Assembly (NCBI RefSeq): GCF_031755915.1
Contig: NC_083386.1
Location: forward strand, 8,804,001 to 8,868,000
Reading direction: 5' to 3'
Length of the DNA: 64,000 nt
Source of the DNA: Ziziphus jujuba
Lineage: Eukaryota > Streptophyta > Magnoliopsida > Rosales > Rhamnaceae
Under the pieces are notes generated by a model that was not told the origin of the DNA, ran no database searches, and was given only the letters and a program-made list of their open reading frames with translations. Shown one piece after another: positions 1-11,604 of this stretch. The position numbers and the translations under genes are program-made. Position 1 is the first letter of the stretch. Each line of letters opens with the position of its first letter.

Positions 1-38
1 CGGACAATATTTACATGCGGGTGGACTGGGCTATTACA
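1..38 (+). mobile_element. 3' tail of a TRIM LTR (window-truncated)
   Basis: These bases match the last part of the TRIM LTR that is complete at 5485-5649, sharing the segments GCGGGTGGACT and GGGCT.TTACA, and end in the terminal CA expected of an LTR. The rest of the element lies outside the window, so its target duplication cannot be checked. It abuts gypsy-type LTR sequence, so it probably inserted into that LTR. Confidence 0.7.
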
Positions 39-1230
39 ATTATATATATACCCAAAAAATTTTAAAAATAATAACCACTCATAGTACTGTAGATACTCAC
101 TCCTACTCCTCTGTAGGATCACCTCCGGGCTAAACTTGAGTGCCTATAATATAATAAAATATTCATCAGGTTCCAAATAACTAAACCAAGACATTTGTAT
201 GACCTAAATGTCTTAAAATAATTTCTGGTACTATAAAATTACATAAATTGGACACCGAACAGTCCAATTATACCACGTACCCTTAGGACTCGGTATACAA
301 AATTGGAGATTTTCATCCGAAGCCTAATCTTTCAAAATTGAACCACCTCATGGGTCCTAATAATATCCAATTTCACTAATCAATCTCTAATTTTAACCAA
401 TTTGACCAATTTTGCACACATACAGTCCCAACTTATCCGAAAGTTAACTAATTGACCCAAAAATGGAAAAATTACCAAACGACATCCAAAATTCACAAAC
501 TTTATATTGATGGAAAGCCCAAGAGACAAGGAACCCACCAGTATGCTCACCTTGGTCCAAATTTTCCTCCGGTGGTCGGAAGACTCGGTTGAATCTTTGG
601 TCGAACTTTAAGTCATCGTATCTCCCAAACGGTGAGGAATATGAGAAAAATAACCATGGGAATGAGTTCAGAGGGGTTGAAAATAATGGAAAAGGTGTAT
701 GGGTTAGCCTTAAATGACCAAAAATAGAGAATATCCGGCAACCCATCTTGCCAACCGCTGTGGACTTTGCCGTCCTGATTTGGGGTCGTCCAACCGTCGA
801 TCGTCGTGAAATTTCACGACTGAGCTCACCTTCAAGTGACCTTTCTACTTGGCTGGCGCGTGTAAGTGGTGATTGGCCGAAAATGGGCAAAACAGAGGTG
901 ATCCGGTTCAACGGTAAACGGGTCAAAATGACCCAGTTCAAACCCACGGGTCTGTGGGAGAATATTTCGAGTTTTGGAGATGAAATGGGTATTTTGGACT
1001 TTACTTCCTGTTTGGAATGCTTACCTAGGCTTATATAGAGTCTTGGGTCACTAACAGTAACTGGGAATTTGACATGCCACCAGTCTATGAACTTGTATCG
1101 ACGAGATCTACACAATGGTACTTTAGTCAAACCAAAGATATTGGCTATTGAAAAAGTCAACTTGGACCCACATATTGTTCACTTGGTCAAACTTGTTTAA
1201 TCATATGTATTTTTGGTATGGGGTGTTACA
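39..1230 (-). mobile_element. Ty3/gypsy-type LTR (partial)
   Basis: The segment ends in GGGGTGTTACA, the same terminus as the LTRs ending at 26531, 33929 and 38423. It also shares their landmark CCAGTCTATGAACTTGTAT about 150 bases before the end. A middle section with 'catcgtatctcccaaacgg' resembles 32880-32910 of another LTR. Orientation is inferred from the family: the complement begins TGTAACACCCC and the integrase remnant at 33930-35033 reads on the minus strand. No coding sequence was seen; open frames here are in non-coding LTR. It interrupts the gag region of copia A, removing or displacing that element's 5' end. The 5' limit of the LTR is not visible. Confidence 0.7.
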
Positions 1231-1616
1231 TCATGATTTCCCAATTTCCTATGAAAAACTATATGAAAAGCTTGTGGAGCATGCTAGTTACAAGAAAATG
1301 ACTAAAACTCGAATTGATAACTCATCATTTAATGCTCTGGCTGCCAATCACTTATCTAGTTTTTATGGTCGGTCAAATTCTCTCAAAAATTTCTCTACAG
1401 GATTGCACTTCTCAAAAAACACTACCAGTCGTAGGTCTTCCTTTCCTTCTCTCAGTTCTGCTGCACGAAGGTCAAACAAGTCATTTGGCAACTACAAGGA
1501 CTGTTGTCAACTTTGTTTGGCTCAGGGACATTCAGCCTGTTTCTGCCCTCTTCTACGTCAACAGTGGACATATACACCACAACAGCAGGTGTCCTTCCCA
1601 CAGATTTCTCTACCTT
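1231..1616 (+). pseudogene. Copia A gag, C-terminal remnant
   Basis: The frame reads a copia Gag C-terminal half: a helical segment (SYEKLYEKLVEH), a Ser/Arg-rich linker and one CX2CX4HX4C zinc knuckle (CQLCLAQGHSACFC) near 1504-1545. Gag binds element RNA and forms the virus-like particle of the retrotransposon. The start is lost to the adjacent gypsy LTR, and the frame closes at 1616 before the protease region. Codons before 1231 in this open frame belong to the LTR and are not element protein. Confidence 0.75.
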
Positions 1617-4600
1617 AGGCCTATCAAACCACTTCAATTCTTAGGCCTCCTCCCTCAACTCAAAATGTCCATTCTCCCTAGCTTGTTGACTTTGGAGCTT
1701 CTCATCATGTGGCATCTAACCTTAATAATTTATCTCTTCATACTGATTACAATGGCCCAGATGAGATTGCAGTGGGCAACGATAATACCCTTCCTATAAC
1801 AAAACTATATTATCTACACTGTCTCACTCCTTTAATTTACACGAAGTCTTACGTGTTCCAAACATGAAAAGAAATCTTTTGTCTATCTCAAAATTCTGTC
1901 AACATAATAATGCTTCTATTGAGTTCTTACCTACTTGTTTTCTTGTTAAGGATCTACGGACAGGTGTAGTGCTTCTCCAAGGATCTCTTAATGGCAGGAC
2001 ATATGAATGGTCGATTTCTGCTCCTAGTCCCTCTCTATCACCTACCGTTTATTTTAGCGTCTAAACAAGTCTTCTTGATTGGCATCACAGACTTGGTCAT
2101 CCTTCCAATAAGTTTCTTCATCAACTTATTTCTAGATTTTCTCTTCTAGTCTCTAATAAAACACAATTTAATTGTAATCCTATCATTGTAATAAATCTCA
2201 CAAAATTCCTTTTGGAAAATCTTCCTTCTCTACTTCTCAACCTTTACAAATAATATATTTTGATGTTTAGGGTCCTACGTCTGTACCGTCTCATGACAGA
2301 TATAATTTTTATGTTATCTTTGTCGATCACTTTTCCAAATTTACATAGTTCTATCCTATTAAACATAAATCAAATACTTTTGTCACTTTTATTAAATTTA
2401 AAAACCCTATTGAAAAATACTTTCAACTTCCAATTATCTCTTTTTATTCTGATAATGGTGGTGAATTTATTGCCTTAAAATCATTTTTTGAGCACCATGG
2501 GATAACACACTTTCTTTCTATGCCATACACTCCACAACAAAATGGTTTTGCTAAATGACGGCACAGACATATCCATGAGATAGGTCTTTCTTTAATGTCT
2601 CATGCTAGTCTTCCATCCCAGTTCTGGTCTTATGCTTTTTTTACTGCTACCTATTTAATTAATCATCTGATCACACCAACTCTTCATAATCGGTCTCCCC
2701 ATGAAGTTCTATTTCATAAAACTCCAAATTATACTACTTCTCAAAATTTTTGACTGTCTCTGCTACCTGTTGCTTAAACCTTCCACTTTTATCAAATTGG
2801 ATGCCCAACCAAGGCCTTGTGTCTATCTTGGCCCACTAAGATCTCAAAATGACTTTCTTTGTTATGATCCCACTCTCACACCTTTTACAAGTCTTAGCAT
2901 GTGGTCTTTATGGAAAATTTATTTACTTTTCAAACTTTATCTCTTTCTTTCCGTACGGGTCCTATTGATAAATATAAAATGTCCCAAGTCAATGTGAACT
3001 CTACCCACTCCTATATCCCTTTCAGTTTCACTTTCCCTTTCAATGATGTGTCTCCATCACCTTTATCCAAAGCTACCAACTCTCTTTCATGTGATTCACC
3101 TAACCATCTTTCCATGTGTCTCCATCACCTTAATCCAAAGTTACCAACTCTCTTTCACATTATTCCCATAATCATCTTTCCCACCTTTCATGTGATTCAT
3201 GGTCATCCCATTCTTTTGGTAATTCTTCCAATGCATCTCCCTCTTTCTCCTCCTAGACTACGTCATCTATACCACACGGCCATTCACGTCCAGCTATTGA
3301 CCAGGTTCCTATGGACTGCACATCATCTATTCGGGCTCCTCTACCTTCTAGTCAATCACCGCAACCTTCACTTCCAACTCCATCATCTTCTCGTCATACT
3401 CATACTATGAGGACCCGTGCATTAAACAATATTTTCAAACCAAAAATTTTGTCTGATTTCTCCCCAGCCTCATACTCTGTCTTGCCTATAGAACCTCAAG
3501 CTATGAATTAAGCCCTTCACTCTCCTGAATGGTGACAAGCTATGCTAAATGATGATGTTTTTCTTGCTAATCACGTTTGGGACCTTGTTCCTCCTTCATT
3601 GACCAAAATATTGTGGGTTGTAAATGGGTGTTTGGCATCAAAAGATGTCATGATGGCACTATTGAGCGCTACAAGACTCATTTTATTGCCAAAGGCTTTC
3701 ATTAATGATCAGATATCGACTACTATGATACTTTTAGTCCCGTTGTTAAGCTTGCAACAATTCGAATGATTTTAAGTCTTGCTCTCATAAGAAATTGGTC
3801 AATCCGATAAATGGATGTCAATAACACCTTTCAACATGGTACACTCTACTCTTTGAGTAGGTTTTCATGGCTCAACTTCTGGGGTTTATGGTTGCGGCAC
3901 ATCCTTTTTATGTATGTAAACTGAGAAAAGGCTACTTATGGGCTCAAATAGGCCCCCTGAGCTTAGTTTATTGAACTTTGTACTTTTCTGGAAAACTATG
4001 GTTTCACTCACTCTCGATCAGATTCTTCTCTTTTTGTCTTTGCTAAAGGGTCCACTCTGCTTTATTTACTAGTCTATGTAGATGATCTATAGGGAATGAC
4101 ACACAGCTCTTAAATCATTTTGTCCACTCTCTATCCAACCCATTTTCAATGAAAGACCTTGGACAGCTGAAACATTTTCTTAGCATTGAAGTGTTTTCTA
4201 CATCAACGGAATTCTTCCTTAATCAATGCCAATATCTCACAAACCTTCTAAGACACACTCACATGGATCACTCCAATGTTGCAGTCACTCCAATGTCCCC
4301 CTCACTATCTTCTCTTCACTTTGATGATGCACCTCTATCTTCGGATACATTATATTGTCAAGTTGTATGAAGTAGTTAGTATTTGACTTTCACTCGGCTA
4401 GACATTGCTTTTGTTGTAAACAAATTATCCAAGTTAATTTATCGTCCTACTGACATTCATTCGGTTGCTGACAAACATCTTTTATGCTATATCAAAGGGA
4501 CTCTATCATATAGCTTATCCCTCGCTGGACACTCTCCCTCCATTTTACATGCCTTTTCTGATGCCGATTGGGCAAGTAATAAGGAAGACTACACATCCTC

Positions 4601-5040
4601 CACTGGTTACGTTATTTTTTTTGGGTTTCAATCCAATTTCCTGGTCCTCTCGCAAACAGAAGTTTGTTTCCAGCTCTTCTACCAAAGCAGAATATTGAGC
4701 TGTCGCTCATGCCACTTTTGAAGTCTGCTAGTTGCTGTCACTTCTTTGAGAACTACATGTTCTTGTTAACACTCCACCGATCATCTACTATGACAACCTT
4801 AGTGCCACATATGTGTGTGCTAATCTAAAGCTTCACTCCAAGATGAAACATGTCCAAGTTGACTTCCATTTTGTTTGGGGAGAAGCTGTCTGATGGTTCC
4901 ATTCGAGTTTCTCATGTTTCCACTAAAGATCAGCTTGCAAATGTCTTGGCTATATCTCTTGGTCGTCAACTCTTTCAGTTTTTCAGGTCCAAGATTCATG
5001 TCCTTGATCAACCTTCATCTTGCAGGGGCATGAAAGGATA
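1617..5040 (+). pseudogene. Copia A pol (PR-IN-RT-RH), degenerate
   Basis: Pol remnants are spread over all three frames. The protease motif reads DFGASHH near 1690, where the family has D-S-G-A. 'VPNMKRNLLSISKFC' follows near 1855-1900. Integrase pieces include the YSDNGGEF region near 2450 and TPQQNGF near 2530. Reverse transcriptase shows YVDDL near 4076 followed by a stop, and MKDLGQLKHFL near 4150. RNase H has DADWASNKEDYTSSTGYV near 4560. Stops and indels occur in every domain. The last readable part ends at 5040 (HVSTKDQLANVLA region). The element is long inactive. Confidence 0.8.
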
Positions 5041-5484
5041 ATGTTGCTATCTTGTGTCTATCTCTTTTATGCTTTTGTATGTGTATATCTGTCACTTAGT
5101 TTGTCCTTATCTTTTCTAGTTCAATTGCATACACTATGTATATATGTATTGCTGTTCATAATAATAATATTACGCTTTTCACTCAATTTGTGTTTCTCCC
5201 TTACTTGCCTTGATGCTCAACTGCTTTCGGCTTCGCCTTGAGGGGGAGGCCTATATTGTGGTGGACAATCTATCCCCATGAAGTTCATATCTTTTTCTAG
5301 TGCCACGTGGCTAAGGTCATGTGGTTTACTACATCTTAGGAAGTTGGTTGGGGATAAATTTTAGCGGATCAAATTTGCTAAATTTCTTAACTGAACCTGT
5401 ACGTACACTATACCCATTTACGGTTCACTAGTGTGATCATGAAGATGACTTGATCTTCGTTGTTTGCATTTTGGATATTTTTAT
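5041..5484 (+). other. Copia A 3' spacer, polypurine tract and start of 3' LTR
   Basis: After the last RNase H codons there is a pyrimidine-rich non-coding spacer, then the purine run GAGGGGGAGG (5240-5249), the expected plus-strand primer tract. The LTR probably begins within the next ten bases; a TG start at 5257 is the best guess. Nothing codes here. Confidence 0.55.
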
Positions 5485-6375
5485 TGTGAAGTCCCACGTC
5501 GATTGGAAATGGGAATGCAACATGTCTTATAAGGGGCTGTGGATACCTTTCCCTTGAGACACATTTTAAACCCGTGAGGGCTGGGTTGTAAGAGGATTCC
5601 ACAATGCTAAAACGAGCAATATCTCATGCGGGTGGACTAGGCTGTTACAGTTGGTATCAGGGCCAGACCCGGATCGGTGTGCCAGTGAGGACGCTGGACC
5701 CCAAGGGATGTGGGTTGTGAAGTCCCACATCGGTTGGAAAGGGGAACGAAGCATGCCTTATAAAGAGCTGTGGATACCTTTCCCTTGAGATACGTTTTAA
5801 ACCCATGAAGGTTGGGTTGTAAGAGGATTCCTCAGTGCCAAAGCGGACAATATCTCATGTTGGTAGATTGGGCTGTTTCATTTATGGAGGGTATGTAATG
5901 AGGTCATGCATGGGAAAAAGGAGTTTGTCCTTGAGGATTCTATGAGGATGCTTATAAATCATAGCTTTTATAAAACATAATAAATTCATAAGTGTTTTTC
6001 AAGCTGTTTTATTGGCTGCCAAGGAGGGTTGGACTTCCATTGAGTGTGCATTGTGACTTAGAACTTTGGATCTCTGTACAAAGTATACATCTATTTCTTT
6101 TGTGTAGATTCCTAGAACTGCCAATCGTTTTGGCTCATCCGTTATGTAATTGGAGATTATGTATGTCAGTAATTGGGATGATTAGTTCTGAGCTCCTTCC
6201 TACGTCTTTTGCTGAGATTGTATTGTAGGAGAATGGCCTTTTAGAGTCGGTTTAGGCAGCTATAAATAGGAATTAGCTTAGCTACCATATGTAATGAAGC
6301 TATTCAATTAAGTATTAGCTAATCAACTATTTCTACCAAGAGCCTTCCTATTCCTGCTAATTATCTCCCACTTTG
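5257..6375 (+). repeat. Copia A 3' LTR, interrupted by a TRIM
   Basis: The segment follows the polypurine tract and contains a promoter-like TATAAATAGG at 6261-6270, typical of the U3/R region of a plant LTR. It is split by the TRIM at 5485-5880, with the target duplication TTTAT on both sides. The right end is uncertain, as there is no partner LTR in the window. Sequence alignable with the 3' flank of the downstream ankyrin copy resumes by about 6450. Confidence 0.5.
5485..5880 (+). mobile_element. TRIM element, complete, with target duplication TTTAT
   Basis: Two 165-bp LTRs (5485-5649 and 5716-5880) flank a 66-bp internal region. LTR termini are TGTGAAGTCCC and GGGCTGTTACA (GGGCTGTTTCA in the right copy). 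The internal region begins with a primer-binding site TTGGTATCAGGGCC (5651-5664), which matches the initiator methionine tRNA type with one change, and ends in a purine-rich tract before the second LTR. TTTAT occurs at 5480-5484 and 5881-5885, a perfect 5-bp target duplication. It has no coding capacity, so it must be mobilised by enzymes of another element. It is not the 5S-containing Cassandra type: no 5S-like box is present. Confidence 0.92.
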
Positions 6376-6452
6376 TCTTTTAGCACTTAAATTCGAAATA
6401 CCTGTTAACCTAAAATACCAAGTAACCCTCAAATTATATTTACATTGTATAT

Positions 6453-7137
6453 TTATGCTCTACAAAATAGAAAAAAAAATGTTACACACACTGATAACTC
6501 AGTTACAATTAGGAAATTTGTGATAAAAACGTTCCATATCTGAACATTCCTGTCAAGGATGCCTGCTCCGTATGTGGAAAAGAAAATCTCAACTAGAAGA
6601 GGAAATTGCATCATTATAAACAACGTGACTGGAATGCTAGCAAGAGAAATGATAGGAAAGAAAATCCATGAATATTTGTCTCTAAGCACAAAGAGAAATG
6701 TAGCACAAAAGACTATCATCAGGGTTGCAATAGAGAAAAAGAGGGTGGAAAGACCAATCGTCATCTTCTTAGGCAAAGATTTTAAGAAATCCTCTTGTGC
6801 ATATCTTGAGGTAAGGATGCCTAAAAACATTAGCATTGAGGTTGTGGAGGAAAAAAGTGAAATAGCATATGATATTATAAAACTGTGAACGGTTTTTTAT
6901 TAAAAAATATGGTTAGGCCAATATCTCCATTGTTTCCTCTAGGAACTGTAAGAGCTGCAGCAAACATGATAGTAACAATGAGAGCACCTACTACTGTACA
7001 TGAAATTGCTGTATCTTTCATCCATTTTTCTCCCTCAGTCATCAACTTCTTGTGGTCTCTAGTAAATATTTGGGCTGGTCTCATAAAACTTGAGTTTGTG
7101 TCCACTAGAGTCCAAGGAGCACATTTTACTCCATTTC
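6453..7137 (-). pseudogene. Ankyrin copy 1, exon 7 (PGG and membrane segments), frameshifted
   Basis: One frame reads EKWMKDTAISCTVVGALIV and then VPRGNNGD, where the family has VPGGNN, followed after a 1-base deletion near 6880 by a second frame containing LMFLGILTSRY and three further hydrophobic segments down to the stop at 6453. Together these match the four-helix PGG module of copy 2. The exon start near 7137 is less certain, because the reading frame at the acceptor is also out of register. Confidence 0.8.
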
Positions 7138-7917
7138 CTTTAGTTTTTGTTCACCCAAAAAAGAAAAAGAAGAAGAAGAAGAAGAAGGGAGAGAAACAAA
7201 TTTGATGATCACCAGTTTATCAATTGAAAAACTTTGTTTTTGTTTTTATATGAAGGCACAAGGGTGTTGTTACATGTTAATAGGCAAAAATATGAGCTTT
7301 CTATGAGTTTCTTTTATTTTCAAGAGAGAAGATGGTCTTTTCAAGGTTTATTTAAAAACTTGACACAAATTGAAAGAAGTGTCTCTTCTACCAAAAAAAA
7401 AAAAAAAGAAAAAAAAAAGAAGAAATTAATTTTCTTGTAGAATTAGGAGATTTAACTATGTGGGAAGTTCAATAATGAAGAGTACTTGTAGGATCTTCTA
7501 ATTCATAGCCAACTTCTTGATCAAGGCAATTTTTTCGTAAATAATTTTTATGACCTTATAGATGTTTTCTAAAATACGCACAGATCAAAGTGTAAAAGAC
7601 CAATTGGAGAAAGAAAAAGCTTGAAAAAGAAACTCTTACAAAAAACATGCAAGAACAAAGAAGCCTAAAGACTTTGTGTATTATGAATTTCAAGTTCTAA
7701 GTAAGTACATGGAATGCCTGAGATGTGCCAAACCTATAACTATATAATGTGTTATAGAGATTAATGAGCATAACTTTTGCATCTATCTTTGTCTAGTTAG
7801 TATTGGATATACTAAAGTAAATTAAATAAGAAGAATTTTTGTAACTACCTTTGTGTAGTTAGCATTGGATGTACTAAAGTAAATTAATAAGAAGAATAAG
7901 AAGAGATTAGAGATGAC

Positions 7918-8376
7918 CTTAAACCATTGTAATTCTCTCTGCATTTTTAAAGTTGCTCCAGAAATTCGATTAAGTGTTGGATAAGTTGTCAACATTCCTG
8001 CCATATATATGCAACATGTTGTTTCCATGATTATCTTTGGCGATTGCAGCTGCTAATTTCGAGTCCAATCTATGTACAAGGTTAAAAACTTTTGCTTGAT
8101 GATGTAGGATTGCACACGTAAATATGTTCCTCTCTGAGCCATCACTTGTCTCCACCAGCTCTGGATTTGCTTTTAATATACTTATTATAAATTCAACTTT
8201 TCCTCCATCAGCAGCTTGAAAGATTGCGTCATGTACAAAATGATCTTGCATTTGGATTTCATCCAATCTTCTTGTCATTGCACACATTCGATCAAGAAGT
8301 TGCAAGGTTTGAACATAGACCAATTTCATGTCATATATATACTTAATCCCTGAGTTAGTAGCGAAACAAACTTCAG
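7918..8376 (-). pseudogene. Ankyrin copy 1, exon 6
   Basis: Reading starts after an AG at 8377-8378 in the same context as copy 2 and continues through KLVYVQTLQLLDRMCAM and the ankyrin-like segment ELVETSDGSERNIF. Near 8003 four extra bases (ATAT) compared with copy 2 shift the frame in the LHMAG repeat. The exon then continues in another frame to RISGATLKMQRELQWF and ends at a GTCATC donor. Unlike copy 2, the first codons (AEVCFATNSGIK) are in frame. Confidence 0.8.
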
Positions 8377-8457
8377 CTATTGGTTTCTAAAAGAATAGAC
8401 AATAAGTACGAGAAAGTAGGTAAAAAATAAATAAATAAAAAATTGAATATGATATAC

Positions 8458-9034
8458 CTAACATTTTAAGAAATTTTAGGGTCAATCCTCGCAATGACCA
8501 AAATTTGTGATGCGAATCCTTTGCATAAACTCTCACCGAAACTTTGCATATATATATAGCATTGCAAATGAGTGTAGCACCATCTATGCCATTCTGTGGC
8601 AATACCAGATTATCAAGCGATGTAACAGTATAAAGATAATCGACCCATTTTCATATGACCGTAACGAAAAGCCAGTGCAGCAAGAAGCATGTCTATGACA
8701 TGAATTGTAAGGATTTTGGTGTTCTTTCTAACCATGCATTCAGCTATTTTAATGCTTGCATATTTATACGTAGCCGCTATTGCAGGAGCTGTGAAACCAT
8801 TTATGTCTTTTATTTCCAAGTCTTCTTCAGACATTTTATCCAACAATGTCTCCACTATGCTCGTATGCCCATTAATGGCCGCAACATGAAGAGCTGTCCT
8901 CCCTGAATATGTAATCCTTGCTCTAACTACATCAGGATTTCTGGCAATGAACTCATTTGTTGCATGCCAATCACCACTCCGTGCAGCATTGTAGAAGGGC
9001 TCGTTTAGATTGACATCATCACTTGAAATAGTCA
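8458..9034 (-). pseudogene. Ankyrin copy 1, fused exons 2 and 5
   Basis: The acceptor TTTTGCAG leads into 9034. Ankyrin repeats are visible (RTALHVAAINGHTSIVETLL), in the order seen in copy 2. A 1-base insertion near the GRLSLYC segment (about 8620) shifts the frame. At 8537 the expected donor GGTGAGAG is intact, but only 18 bases later the sequence matches exon 5 (HHKFWSLRGL). Everything between, including exons 3 and 4 of copy 2, is absent. The 18 bases are a multiple of three and contain no stop, so the fusion reads through. The exon 5 part ends at a GTATAT donor after 8458. Confidence 0.8.
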
Positions 9035-9326
9035 CTGCAAAATAATAATAATAATAATAATAATATGAATTAGTTATGACAAAAACTATCCTTTTTATTT
9101 TATTTTATTTTATTTTATTCTTTAATGGGAGGCCAAGCGCCGCATCTACTTTCTACACTTGTCCTCCCAAACTAAGAAACACTTTACTTACATTGCCTTC
9201 CTAAGCTAAACTGTTGCTATCTTGTTCATTTAGTCTGATCATATAACCTTGTATAATAAATTTTACAAAACTAGGTTGTACAAAAACATAATAGTTTGAA
9301 AATATAGTTCCAGGAATTGTGCATAT

Positions 9327-9819
9327 TGTTCGATTAATGCTCTTGGAGCAAGCTAATCCATGATTAGGAGCCTTGATTAATAATGAGCCGTAGGATCCCC
9401 AAACTAGCTCATTAACTGATAGAGCCCATTTAATTGATTATTAAGATACAAGAAGGAGCCCATTAATTGGGCCCAAGGTGTTATTAAACCCTAGGAGGAT
9501 GAGGGTTGGCAGTCTATAAATATACTGTTTACTAGCCTCCAGTTAATAAGTTTAACGTATTATTTTTTAGAGATTTAGAATCTCAGTACAAAATAAAACA
9601 CCTTGAGAGAAAAACAGAAACTGTGAGTTTCAGAGGTTTTTTTCAGATTAATCTTCTTGTTTCTTTTGTGATCAGGTGCGCTCACACTCAGATCTTTCAC
9701 TTAGAGAATAGTTTGGAAGGTTCTACGCTAAAGGTTAGTAAACTTATGAACAATGATATAATTTATTGCACACTTTATTCAATCTCGATCAGGCTTTCGC
9801 TGTGTATATGATACTAGCA
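9327..9819 (+). repeat. Copia B 5' LTR
   Basis: Bounded by TGTT and TAGCA, and paired with 16464-16955. A TATA-like TATAAATA at 9515-9522 is the likely core promoter. In the 3' LTR the same place reads TTTAAATA, so the two promoters have diverged. Confidence 0.93.
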
Positions 9820-9821
9820 AT

Positions 9822-9834
9822 TGGTATCAGAGCC
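9822..9834 (+). other. Copia B primer-binding site
   Basis: TGGTATCAGAGCC begins two bases after the 5' LTR. It is the usual complement of the 3' end of initiator methionine tRNA used to prime copia reverse transcription. Confidence 0.9.
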
Positions 9835-11604
9835 GTGATTGAATCAGTGTGTGATAAAACGAATCCATTTTTTATTTTTCATGTATATATGATGTATATT
9901 AGATATATGGCACGTAGGATTCTATTATTCATGTTATTTATATTTTTTTTATTATGAATGAATGATTTGGTTTTGGCCTTAATCCATGGTAGATTTTTGC
10001 TTGTATATTTTTTTTGGGGATGTAACAAGGAGGCTAATCATAAGATTAGGGTTTCCTCCTTGATTGATTTATTTATTTATTTTTCCTACAATTTTATTTG
10101 AATTTTTTTATGTAAATTCGGATTTATTGGAAAAATATATAAAAGTACCCGAAAAAAACTATATACTTGTTGCTGTTCATGGTTTTTCGTGTGTATTGAA
10201 GCTGCGGCTTGATAGATCCACATCATAAGAAGTTAAAGGACATGAAGGAGGATCGGTGGGAGGAGAAAGGTCGCCGGAAACACCTGCACGTGCCCACACG
10301 CGCCACTCAAAGCGGCTGAGAGTGGGATTCACGCGCTAGAATTCATCAGGAGCGTGGAGGCGGGTGCATGATCGGATTTTGATGATTTTTTGTGGGTAGA
10401 TTCCTTATTTGGGTATCTACCTTCCTGTAGAACTTCATGGTGATATGAGTTTTTTGTGGCGACTGGCGGCGGTTTTGGTGATCAGGATCAATAGGGGACT
10501 TGTTAGGGTTTTGTGTTTTTTTGGGGCTAAAAACCCTAGAAACCAATTTTAACTTGGCCCACACCCCATTGACTTGCAAGATCTGAAGAAAAGAAGAAGT
10601 ACGGGCCAAATATTAAGTTGGGCTTTTTGGGCCTATTGGATTATGGCCTATTAATTATTTTAGGTTTATAATTGTTTAAATTATTTGGATATAACATGTG
10701 ATATGTGCTTAACGTGTCATTTAGAATAGGTGTTGCCATATAATTGCATCATTTGATATATACATGTGCATAATAATATTTGTTTTATCTAGATAATATT
10801 ATTATGGAAAACCCTAATTAATTAATGTAAAATATTGAATGGGTGAAGGTTTTAAAGAATTAATTTAATTAATTTGAAACCTGCGGGCTCCATTAAGGAT
10901 CCTATAATAAAATGGTTATGTGATGCCCCAACGGATAAACATGACCAGATTTTATTGGATTGGATCTAAAATAATTTCAAATTTTTAATAAGGTTGTAGG
11001 GCCCAACGTCGACAATACTTAGATATTAAAGATAATTTTGAAATTAAAATTAATGGTTATTACATTCAATTTTAATGACATTAATAATCTTCCCAACGAG
11101 GCTCTGTTAGTGTTATTAAAAGCCCAAAGATTATTGAAACAATGGTTGATTTTAAAATTAATTTTGAATGATGTGTGTTTATGTTATCTGAGAAGGCTCT
11201 GTCTAAGAAGGTAGAGTTTTAAGGAGTCTTAGACCCACCTCACCTTTCATGGGAGCTGACTTGGTAGGATACTATACATATCGGGTTCAAAAAGTTTTAA
11301 TTTTTTAATCAATTTTGAGTGGTGTATTTTAGGGTTATCTAAGAAGGCTCTGTCTAAGGAGGTAGGTTTTTAAGGAGTATGAACCCACCTCACCTTTCCT
11401 GGGAGCTAACTTAGTAGGACATTAAAATATATCATGTTCAAAATTTAATTTATTACAAATGTTTTACCCAACGTAAGTATTTGTAATGGAAATTAAATTA
11501 TTGTTGAAATAAACATTAATAATAAGTAGTTTAAGGGATCTACATATTTGTATGTTTGTTGTGTTGATTACGTGTTAATATGTGTGCATTTTAATTTTCA
11601 GAAA
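9835..11604 (+). other. Copia B non-coding leader with a ~151-bp tandem duplication
   Basis: About 1.77 kb separate the primer site from the gag ATG, and no credible element frame lies here. Two copies of a roughly 150-bp block are seen, starting near 11183 and 11334; both contain AGAAGGCTCTGTCTAAG and ACCCACCTCACCTTTC. A minus-strand open frame at 10346-10609 has low-complexity composition and no recognisable domain, so it is not called. Confidence 0.7.

Larger units (their letters stand above)
1231..6375 (+). mobile_element. Copia A: 5'-truncated Ty1/copia retrotransposon
   Basis: Recognisable parts in order are the end of gag with a zinc knuckle (to about 1616), protease (about 1690), integrase (2060-2900), reverse transcriptase (3530-4200), RNase H (4380-5040), a polypurine tract GAGGGGGAGG (5240-5249) and a 3' LTR to about 6375. 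The order PR-IN-RT-RH is the copia signature. Many stops and frameshifts make it non-functional. The 5' LTR and start of gag are missing because the gypsy-type LTR abuts at 1230. The 3' end is approximate, since no second LTR is available for comparison. Confidence 0.8.

Noticed and set aside
5485..5880. Cassandra-type TRIM with 5S rRNA-like promoter
   Set aside because: No 5S internal control region is present in the LTRs; only the TRIM architecture is shared.
6559..7205. Plus-strand frames opposite the PGG exon of copy 1
   Set aside because: They are antisense shadows of the PGG exon; the same shadow appears at 40412-40978 opposite the intact exon.
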